Shown: positions 56,701-64,000 of the stretch, one piece after another
Layout of the letters: each line of letters opens with the position of its first letter
How positions within the stretch are numbered: position 1 is the first letter of the stretch
Origin: Paracyclopina nana
Lineage: Eukaryota > Arthropoda > Copepoda > Cyclopoida > Cyclopettidae
Direction: 5' to 3'
DNA length: 64,000 bases
NCBI GenBank assembly: GCA_019096065.1
Contig: JAGUCH010000002.1
Location: forward strand, 570,501-634,500
The notes under the pieces: model-generated
What the model was told of the DNA's origin: nothing
Seen by the model: the letters and a program-made list of their open reading frames with translations, nothing else
The model's database searches: none
Position numbers and translations under genes: made by a program

Positions 56701-58250
56701 ACCCAAAATTACTGAAATTGACATAAAGCAATTTTTTAAAGTAAATTACCTCAAAGCCATAAGGATTGAAAGCAGTTCTGAGCTCCTTCACTAGGGCAGC
56801 AAAATTGGGCTTATCTGCTGCATCAGGGAATTCATAGTCCAAGTCCAGTCCATCAAATCCATACAACTGCATAAATTTGATGGCCTCACTAGATAGAACA
56901 AAAAATTTAGGTTTCAAAATTACTAATTATTAATTTATACTTGATGAAAGTGCTTCTCCTTGATGCTGAAGACAACATAGTTTTGTAGGTTTGCTTGTTG
57001 TCTTGTGAATCAGTCCAACCACCAAGGGCAATGATGGCCTTCATCTTTGGGTTCTTGCTCTTAAGACCTACCAAGTCCTTGTAGTGATTTTGCACAATAT
57101 CAGCTTCAGGGTCAAAGGAGACCATGGTGTAAGTGGATGTGCTCAACTTGGCAAAAGAGTAGATGAAGTGAGTGCAAATGCTCACATCCAACTCCTCAAT
57201 GGAATGCTTGGCCAAACCTAGAAGACAAATTTGTCCACAAAATTTATGAAAAGTTGGAAATTTGCTTAGCATCTGTTGTTTGCACTATGTAATGCTTCAC
57301 AGCACCTGTTCTGTAGGTGGTCCAGTTGGGAAAGTAACAAGCCACTCTTTTGTTGGAGCAACCACCACCATTGTTTTTGTGGTTGTGGAGCTAGTTGGTT
57401 GGGTGGTTGTCTTAGTTGTGGTGGTTGCCTTGGTTGTGGTGGTTGGATTAGAGGGGCATTGGTAGCTCCCATCACAAGAGCTTTTTGAAGGGTTGAACAG
57501 TTGGTTTGAAGGGCAAGTCAAGGCATTGCTGGAGCACATTAGGTAGCTCAAGCATTGGCTGTCTCCAGGATAGGGAATCAGGGTAAAATTAGGATCTGAT
57601 GGTGGTCCAGCATTGGAGCTAGGGCAGACATAGTTAGCAGCCCAGTCACAGTATTTGGCTTGAGGGTTGAAAACGGTTCCTGGGGGACACTGGGTCACTC
57701 CAGGGTTGCCATTGGCACAGTTCAAGAAGCTGGAACAGGTAGGATCATCAGGGTTGGGAAAGAGCCCATTGCTAGCAGGGCAACTAAGTGCAGAAGTGGC
57801 TCTAAGTCCTGTACTGCAAGCAAAAGAGCCTAGAGTGGCACACTTTTTGGTTGTAGGGTTAAATGCCAAGCCAGTAGAGCATTGCTCAGTTGAACAACTC
57901 AGGTAGGTTCTGCATTGGTTGTCTCCAGGATTGGGAAAGAAGGAAGTGCTTGGATTCTTGGTGGTTGTGGTGGTTGCCTTGGTTGTAGTGGTTACTTGGG
58001 CTGTAGGGCATTGGTAGTTAAAGGGCCAGTCACAGTACTGTGCATTGGGGTTGAACACCGTGCCTTGAGGACAAGTGTTGGTGTAAGCCACCCAATTCCA
58101 GCAATTGATGTAAGAGACACATCCTGGTACATCTGGGTTGGGAAACAGGCCGGAAAATTTGGGGCAACTTGCTGCCAACGCAGGATGGAAGGCTTCAAGG
58201 TGAAAAACAACTACAACTACTGCAACAAGTGAAGTTGACAAAGGCTGCAT
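53703..58250 (-). CDS. GH18 chitinase with four N-terminal CBM14 modules
   Basis: Secreted endochitinase. Deduced exons: 57306-58250, 56941-57217, 56750-56888, 56499-56695, 54041-54254, 53831-53980 and 53703-53771, about 663 residues. A signal peptide is followed by four CBM14-like modules (GLFPNPDVPGC, FFPNPGDNQC, GLFPNPDDPTC, LIPYPGDSQC), a Thr-rich linker, and a full GH18 domain: VACYFPNWTTYRTG, ICTHFIYSFA, IIALGGW, the catalytic FDGLDLDYEFP and MSYDLHGSW, ending FWETSTDDFNNRCG. The CBM part and the GH18 part of exon 1 are in different frames: one base is missing somewhere in the linker, about 57320-57470. This may be a sequence error, a real mutation or an undetected splice. CBM14 before GH18 reverses the commonest order. 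Confidence 0.88.
54275..54545 (+). mobile_element. Palindromic MITE, third copy
   Basis: In the chitinase intron, next to exon 5. Shares CTGAGCCCTCATA, GAGTTTATGTC, ATGTAACATTAACTG and the inverse arm GCAGTTAATGTTACATAAC with the elements at 48440-49085. Confidence 0.85.
54652..56436. mobile_element. 1.78-kb foldback element with TTAA ends
   Basis: Inverted arms in the same chitinase intron. The outer ~430 bp of each arm (54656 to about 55080, and about 56007 to 56432) appear identical by eye, and looser inverted similarity continues to about 55300 and 55780. TTAA lies exactly outside both termini (54652-54655 and 56433-56436), as in TTAA-targeting DNA transposons, though the terminal GAGTGAGAATCC is not the usual piggyBac CCC. 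Weak inverted similarity (ACTGAGTTA) extends about 14 bp further out. The centre has tandem ATGAAATTTTATTATAA segments. No transposase. Confidence 0.85.
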
Positions 58251-59083
58251 CGTGACTGCGATTCATGGCCAAGATGTGAAAACTCAACTATTTATATAAA
58301 CGCGGAATTTCACACACCTGTGTTCAAAGGCCTTTAGCTTCATTCCATAAGTGTTGTGAATTGTGTTAAGGAGGCTTTCTTTTTGATCTAATCATGCTCA
58401 ATTTGATCTACCACTGATTATATGAAATGTCTACAAACTACAAATACTTTTTTTTTAAATATTTTTGTAGCTTGAAATATTTAATATTTATATATTTTTG
58501 TTATACAGGATTACAAAGGCAATATTTGGTATAATCAACTTTTTCGCCTACAAACTATGAATTTTTTGGATATTCTGAAAAAAATTGCTCTACAGAGTAA
58601 TATAGGAATTTTTTGTAAGAAAACAATTCATTTTTAAGTTTTTCAACTTTTGCTGGAAACAGCAAGCTTTTTTCAGTAATATAGACAATTGAGCATTTAG
58701 ATCTACAAAATCATGTAGATCTTATGATCAATTTGTAGACCTTTTTTTTACAAGCACAGCGCGTATTTTGATAACAATACGAGACGTGTCGTTGACTTTA
58801 GCTGCCTTTTTCCAGGAAAAAAGCAATGACTCATCAAAAAAAAATAATGCAACAAAAGTGTCACAGAATCTTTAAAAAAATATACTATTTTATCAGGCAA
58901 TTGTTTGTCAAGCTTTGCAAAGTCAATGAGAAAGGCATCAAAATATGGCAGAAAAGCAATTTTCCTACACTTGTACCTCTAATTGCTTGTCATTATTCAC
59001 TTATTGCCATGCAAAGCATTGAAAAACAGATGTGCATTCATAACAAAAGGCTGAGTCAAAATTTCTCGAATTTTTTTATTGGC
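58251..59083. other. Intergenic, chitinase promoter side
   Basis: TTTATATAAA at 58291-58300 is a likely TATA box for the minus-strand chitinase, about 41 bp before its ATG. The remainder is AT-rich with no supported gene. Confidence 0.6.
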
Positions 59084-59694
59084 CTACAAAATTGACACTT
59101 TGAGCTGATGTTCCACAAAGTTGACCATTTCTTCAACAACTCTGGCCTTTAAGGCCTCATTGGCAGCCACGAGCATCCACAATCGCATGGCATCATTTGC
59201 ATCCAAATGTGCAATTATGGAGCGCAGATGATCCACCAATTCCCTACGGTCTGCTGCGCTCATGTCATAGTTAATCACACTTGACAAAGGCTTGAATTTG
59301 CCATCACTTTGCAAATAAGCAATTGTGCCGCCCACAGCGCCCCCTATTAAAAAAAAGTAACCAAAGTTGAAGTTAAAAAATTATTGCACAGTTTTTTTGC
59401 TAAAAATTGCATCAATTCAAAGTTTAGGTAATTTTTAAAATATTTCCTTTCAAAAAATACTACACAATATATGATTGCTTAAACAATTGCCAGCTCAAAA
59501 AGACCAAAAAGTATATTTTAAATATTTTTCCTTGATACATTTTTTACCTATTGCCATTCCAGGTGGACCAAGTAGCATTCCCCCCAAAATAGTTGACACA
59601 CCGGTTAAAATCCCGCCTTTGACGCTCTCATTTACAGCCACTTTTAAGCCTTCCTCAGCAAGATGTTGACCATTTCATCATATCTTATGACCAT
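59084..59694 (-). CDS. C19orf12: C19orf12-like membrane protein, frame broken
   Basis: Homolog of human C19orf12, a small mitochondria/ER-associated protein with a glycine-zipper hairpin. Exon 1 59548-59694 and exon 2 59084-59343 give about 134 residues. Recognisable: MVIRYDEMVNI at the start, GLKVAVNESVKGGILTG, LGGMLLGPPGMAIG|GAVGG across the junction, and the C-terminal AMRLWMLVAANEALKARVVEEMV (human 141-152 residues). Between MVNI and AEEGLK one base is missing (about 59651-59670), so the frame is interrupted. Adding up exon lengths, exactly one nucleotide is lacking. This may be an assembly error or a recent loss. Confidence 0.82.
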
Positions 59695-59932
59695 TTTTTA
59701 AGTTAGTTTTTCAGTGTGAACAGTCCAAAATGTCATATAGAATAAAGTAAATGCTCACGATAAGAGAATGATTATCAAATCAGATAATATAAGACGGTAT
59801 TTTTCAGTATTGAAGACAAACTCGATTGAGCATAATTCGATCCATTTTCGGCCTTAGTTTGACCAGCGCGCGCTCGCTCAAGCTCCAAAATCAAAACAAA
59901 TAGATGTAAACAAAAAGCAAAACAATTCGGCA
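59695..59932. promoter_or_regulatory. Divergent promoter region, C19orf12/TTC9
   Basis: 238 bp between opposite starts. On the TTC9 side it contains GACCAGCGCGCGCTCG and ATGTAAACAAA, the same words found in the MTRF1L/OAF promoter. Confidence 0.5.
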
Positions 59933-60505
59933 ATGTCAGTGATTGAGGAGAAACTCCAGAAGGCGCTGGCTTTCAAGGAAGAAGGCAATGAGTTGTACAA
60001 GGCCAAAGACTACAAAAAGGCCATGAGGAAATACCACAATGCCATTTTGTACCTGAAAGGCATTGACAATGATTTGCATGGGACTCCAGCATTTCTTCAG
60101 CACGCTTCAGTTGATCCGGACTCAAAGGTGAAAATATCCCATGGCACCGAACAGCAATGCATTTCAGCCAATATCTCAGTCTACAACAACTTGGCAGCCT
60201 GCATTTTGGCCAATGTTGGCAGCAACAAGGCTGAGGCTGACCATGAAAAAGTGGTCAAGTACACTGACATTGTCCTGGAGCTGGACAAAGACAATGAAAA
60301 AGCCCTGTTTCGCAAAGGACAAGCGCTTCGAGCTTTGAAAGACTTTGCGAATGCTCAAGAGACTTTCGAAACCTTGAAGGCCGTACAAGAGGCCAAAGGC
60401 CAACCGGTGTCAAGAGAGGCTGTTCAATACATCCATGAGTGTCGACAAGTCATGAAAGGTTACGCTGCGTCTGAGAAAGCCATGTGCCGAAACATGTTCA
60501 AATAG
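59933..60505 (+). CDS. TTC9-like tetratricopeptide protein
   Basis: Single-exon 190-residue TPR protein. The first TPR is AFKEEGNELYKAKDYKKAMRKYHNAILYLKG (quoted in parts: AFKEEGNELYKAKDY, KKAMRKYHNAIL). A central part reads CISANISVYNNLAACIL. The last repeat is YTDIVLELDKDNEKALFRKG then QALRALKDFANAQETFE. Length and the first-repeat/insert/two-repeat layout resemble the TTC9 family (TTC9A/B/C). FKBP-type TPR proteins share these repeats, but no FKBP domain is present. Probably a cytosolic Hsp90-type co-chaperone adaptor (inference). It lies head-to-head with the C19orf12 homolog. Confidence 0.8.
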   Translation: MSVIEEKLQKALAFKEEGNELYKAKDYKKAMRKYHNAILYLKGIDNDLHGTPAFLQHASVDPDSKVKISHGTEQQCISANISVYNNLAACILANVGSNKAEADHEKVVKYTDIVLELDKDNEKALFRKGQALRALKDFANAQETFETLKAVQEAKGQPVSREAVQYIHECRQVMKGYAASEKAMCRNMFK

Positions 60506-60534
60506 ATGATGTCCTTTTTTTACAAGTAAAAGAC

Positions 60535-60760
60535 TTCCCAATCAGGTTCAACCACAATTGTGCAGATTTCCTCCTTGGATTTATAGTAAGAGCCAAGTGT
60601 GATTGAGATGAGTTGAGCGGGGATTCGATTGTAAATCTAGGTGTTTCGTCTATTTTCAACAACGTCATCAACGCCTTGAATTCACGCCATTGAACATGTG
60701 AAGCTGCAGTGATTGGCATGTCTGGTGATTAAGCTGGACATGTGCTTGTACGTTCAAATT
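60535..60760 (+). pseudogene. Duplicate of the 5' end of GTPBP3
   Basis: About 220 bp match 60798-61055 in order: AATCAGGTTCAACCACAATTG, CCTCCTTGGATTTA, GTGTGATTGAGATGAGTTG, then a decayed copy of the first GTPBP3 codons (CATCAACGCCTTGAATTC, CATGTGAAGCTGCAGTGATT). The copied coding part has in-frame stops. It therefore includes promoter or UTR plus about 30 codons. Confidence 0.85.
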
Positions 60761-60930
60761 GATAATAAATGATCATCCTTGTTTTGCCACCAATATACTT
60801 CCCAACCAGTTTCAATCACAATTGTGCTGAAATCCTCCTTGGATTTGCTTTAAGGGCCAAATGTGATTGAGATGAGTTGGGCAAGGATTTGATGGCAAAA
60901 CTAGGAGTTTCATCAATTTTCATTTAGGTC

Positions 60931-62292
60931 ATGTTGTTCAAGAGATTATCATCATCAATGTCATCAACCATTTATGCGTTGAGTTCAGGCCATCGAACAT
61001 GTGGAGTAGCAGTGATTCGCATCTCTGGTGCTCAAGCTGGACACGCTCTTTTACGCATGACTGGACGTACCAAGCTGCCGATGCCAAGGCAAGCCAACTT
61101 GAACAAGATCATTGACCCTGAAAGCAATGAGGTTCTGGATCATGCATTGACCCTCTGGTTTCCCGGCCCTAAAAGCTTCACAGGTGAAGACTCTGCCGAA
61201 TTGCAAGTGCATGGTGGACAAGCTGTCATCAAGGGTGTCTTGTCCGGTTTGTCCAAGATCAAGGGCTTGAGACCTGCTCAAGCTGGCGACTTTACCAAGC
61301 GAGCTTTCCAATCCGGAAAGCTTGACTTGACCCAGGTGGAAGGCCTGGCTGATTTGATCCATGCTGAGACTGACCAGCAGAGAAAATTGGCATTGCAGCA
61401 TATGGATGGGTCCCTGATGAAGCAATTCCACAAGTTGAGATCTGACCTGATCAGCATCATGGCCAAGATTGAGGCCTACATTGACTTTGCTGAATCCGAG
61501 GACATTGAAGATTCCACACCGGAGGAAGCCAAAGCGCAAGCACTTGTCCTTGTGGAAGCAATGACTCGAATCCTGGATCAAGCGAAGAAAAGCGAAAGGA
61601 TCAGGTCTGGAGTCAAGATTGCCATCATTGGCAAGCCCAATGTGGGCAAGAGTACTCTTCTAAATCACCTTGTCCAACGTCCAGTGGCCATAGTGTCGAG
61701 CATTGCTGGTACAACCAGAGACATCCTTGAGACTCGGCTTGACTTGAACGGGTATCCGGTGACAATCATTGACACTGCTGGCATCAGGTTCAAAACTAGC
61801 GACATGATAGAGCAAGAAGGTGTGAAGAGAGCCATTGAGGCAGCTAATCAAGCTGATGTTTTGGTCCTTGTTCAAGACCATATGGATCATCCAGACCTAG
61901 GACTGGACGAATTTGGCCTTGAGCCAAAGGCTGATCAGGTCAAGATCAGGTTAGTGAATAAAGTGGACTTGTTGCCTGATTTTGACCATGCTCAAGCGTT
62001 GGGAGTGTCTGGCTTGACCGGTCAGGGTATGGACAAGTTCCTGGATGAGTTGAGTCATTATGCAAAAATCCTTTGCGATTCAGACTGTCCAGGATTGACA
62101 AGAGACCGCCATGTGTTGCATGTGACCAAGGCATTGGAATTCCTGCTCAAATTCCTGGAGAATGAACAGGACTTGCTCATCGGTGCGCACTTTTTAAGGC
62201 GAGCCGTGCAAGAAATCGGCCACATTTCCGGCAAGGTGAGCTCGGACAAAATCCTTGATGTCATTTTCGCGGACTTTTGCATAGGCAAATAA
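60931..62292 (+). CDS. GTPBP3: Mitochondrial tRNA-modifying GTPase GTPBP3 (MnmE)
   Basis: GTPase which, with MTO1, installs the 5-taurinomethyl/carboxymethylaminomethyl group on wobble uridine of mitochondrial tRNAs. Single exon, 453 residues (human 492). The N-terminal folate-binding domain shows TIYALSSG, GVAVIRISG, GEDSAELQVHGG and the FTKRAFQSGKLDLTQVEGL block. The G domain has GKPNVGKST (residues 234-242), AGTTRD (258-263), DTAG and NKVD (342-345). The C-terminus is CIGK, the conserved MnmE end that carries the active-site Cys (450). MLFKRLSSSMSS gives a short basic presequence; Met10 is an alternative start. TTTTCATTTAG just before the ATG is acceptor-like. Confidence 0.95.
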   Translation: MLFKRLSSSMSSTIYALSSGHRTCGVAVIRISGAQAGHALLRMTGRTKLPMPRQANLNKIIDPESNEVLDHALTLWFPGPKSFTGEDSAELQVHGGQAVIKGVLSGLSKIKGLRPAQAGDFTKRAFQSGKLDLTQVEGLADLIHAETDQQRKLALQHMDGSLMKQFHKLRSDLISIMAKIEAYIDFAESEDIEDSTPEEAKAQALVLVEAMTRILDQAKKSERIRSGVKIAIIGKPNVGKSTLLNHLVQRPVAIVSSIAGTTRDILETRLDLNGYPVTIIDTAGIRFKTSDMIEQEGVKRAIEAANQADVLVLVQDHMDHPDLGLDEFGLEPKADQVKIRLVNKVDLLPDFDHAQALGVSGLTGQGMDKFLDELSHYAKILCDSDCPGLTRDRHVLHVTKALEFLLKFLENEQDLLIGAHFLRRAVQEIGHISGKVSSDKILDVIFADFCIGK

Positions 62293-64000
62293 ACAATTTT
62301 AAAAAATGAGGTTTAGAGTTTTGGCGGAAAGTTGCGAAATTGTCCTTGCAATTTGACAGGTGGCACACCGGCCTCATTTTCGAACCGAGCTATTATTTTT
62401 AAGGCGCTCAATCAAAATAATAATATGTTTTTCACGGAATTTTCATCGCATAAAAAATAAAATAAAATGAGGTTATTTCATGCTTTATTATTTTGATATG
62501 TATTATTTTAATTCAAAAGGGGGAAATTTTCCAGCTTTGAATTGTGATGTAGGTGAAAACGCTTGATCGGGCAAGAGTCGGTCCGATTTTCGGGTATTTG
62601 AAGGGACGCTACGCGAAAAGAGAAGAGGCCCGTTCTGTTTAGAGTCAGGCTAGTTAAAGCGCACACTTTAGTCACAAAAATCACTCTTCTTCTTCTGCTA
62701 CATGCGAAACATTTTCTAACAAGTGTGAAAAGGCGAAAATGCAGAGCTGAAATTCAGTTTTCCGTCAAATCCCACGGCTCCCGCGCGGATCACAGGTAAG
62801 CTGTTGCCATTTCGCGACTTTTGGCAAAAATTCAAAAACTCACTTAAAAAATCATAACAAAGCGAAAATTGTCATCATTTTCCCATTTTAAGTGCTTATG
62901 GAGCCATTTTTGCATACTTTACTGCATGAATTTATTGAAATTAGTGACATTAATGAATTCATTGATGTTTCCAGAGTTTTAGGGTAAAAAGTTGAAATTG
63001 ATTAATGTTGATTTATGAGATAACTGTCCTTTTAGTGGAGATCCAGATAAAGGGAGAAATTGTCTCACAACTGACGTTGAAAGTGCCAAATGGCTGCTGC
63101 ACTTTTTATCCCAACTGTTGACAGCATCATCACCATTGGCAAAAGTTGGGCAAGCCTCACATTTCACATTTTTGACAGAATATTTAAAAAGTGTCATGCA
63201 ATTTTACTAAAATCAAACATGTTCAATGTTCCTACTTGCAAATGTCAACAAACCTTGAAATGCTACCAAATTTGCACTTGTCCACATTGAATGAAATGCT
63301 TGAAAAAAAAATACAGCTTTTTTCACAACTAAATTAACATATATTCAAAACCTGGATTTAATATTTTAAAGCTGAATTTTTTATAAGTTGATTTTTAAGA
63401 ATTCAAGTTTCTGCCTAATTCAAATTTTAGGCAATGTTAAACTTAGTTCAAGGAGCATTTTGGAGTTTGGCTATTTTTGGCTGAAATAAGAAAATGTTAG
63501 GCATCTTTTGCTCCATAAAGAGTCTTTATTGAAGCAGGTGAAATCTTAGCTAGTTCATGACTCTTTACAAGTTCAACATCATGAAGAAGATTTCACCCCG
63601 GAAGATAAAGAAATTTGCTGCTTGAAACAACAACAACTGTAAAAGAGGTTTTTTCCTGGCTATTTGGAATTGTCATGCAACAACAAAAAAAACAGCTGTT
63701 TTGTTCTCCCCTTTTAATTTTAGAATCATGAAAATGTGGTAAGTTGTGAGATCATTTGTGTTGTACATGTGTCACACTTTGGCAGCTGAGCTAGTTAGTG
63801 ATTTAATTTGATTTATTTGCTGCTTGATCAAATTGCATGCCACTTGCCTTGATGAAAATAATACACATATATTTTGGACAATTTCACCAAATTCACATCG
63901 AGTTCAGATTTTCCCATAAAATGGCTGAGGGCTATTTTCATTGTCTTGTCATAGATTGTTTTAAAAATGGCTGCTGCACTTTTGCCAACTTTTATTATGG
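62293..64000. other. Right-hand interval, no supported gene
   Basis: 1.7 kb without a recognisable ORF. Around 62640-62793 a sequence richer in GC ends in GGATCACAG|GTAAGC, an excellent 5' splice donor, so a non-coding first exon of a gene continuing to the right is possible. ATGGCTGCTGCACTTTT occurs twice (63090 and 63966). Confidence 0.45.

Overview
This is a eukaryotic, AT-rich, repeat-laden window. The organism is most likely an arthropod, and a crustacean-like animal fits best (inference). The support is a chitin-handling gene set (GH18 chitinase with CBM14 modules, chitin deacetylase), a Neto-type CUB/LDLa receptor subunit, an OAF protein and a DEG/ENaC channel. Many introns are only 50-200 bp while others are swollen by tandem repeats. 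No bacterial, organellar or retroviral block is visible, and there is no CRISPR or rRNA.

Layout. 0-7.2 kb: a possible 3' gene end, two tandem paralogous seven-helix membrane proteins, and a tetraspanin on the minus strand whose first intron contains the second paralog. 7.9-17.7 kb: a compact housekeeping block of ALG6, CEP135 (starting 55 bp after the ALG6 stop, behind a splice-acceptor-like tract), mitochondrial release factor (MTRF1/MTRF1L type, minus) and OAF (plus). The last two share a 90-bp head-to-head promoter. 18.0-20.0 kb: a small DEG/ENaC subunit. 20.0-23.5 kb: repeat arrays. 23.5-29.8 kb: Neto (minus), with introns holding a foldback element, two tandem arrays and a pair of tRNA-derived SINE-like units. 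29.8-38.4 kb: a long interval with no gene I can support but many arrays and tRNA-like sequences. 38.5-42.3 kb: SETD9 and a Golgi carbohydrate sulfotransferase (minus). 43.0-58.3 kb: a run of secreted-protein genes (EF-hand miniprotein, chitin deacetylase, an orphan secreted protein, an acidic/lysine-rich protein, a CBM14-GH18 chitinase) with TRNAU1AP (selenocysteine-tRNA partner) among them. 59.1-62.3 kb: C19orf12 homolog, TTC9-like TPR protein and GTPBP3/MnmE.

How the genes relate. ALG6 and the sulfotransferase act on glycans in the ER and Golgi. MTRF1L-like and GTPBP3 serve mitochondrial translation. The 43-58 kb secreted genes look like a cuticle, peritrophic-matrix or mineral-matrix neighbourhood, and three of them have well-placed TATA boxes.

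The most notable structural signals are: an ALG6-CEP135 junction that looks like a trans-splicing operon boundary; introns carrying inverted tandem arrays or foldback elements; an antisense copy of CEP135 exon 8 downstream of the release-factor gene; and a word set (GTTTAC, CAGCTG, GGCGCGCC) recurring in otherwise unrelated arrays and in a promoter. Two host genes (chitinase, C19orf12 homolog) each lack one nucleotide for an open frame. All exon structures below were deduced by eye from splice signals and reading frame.
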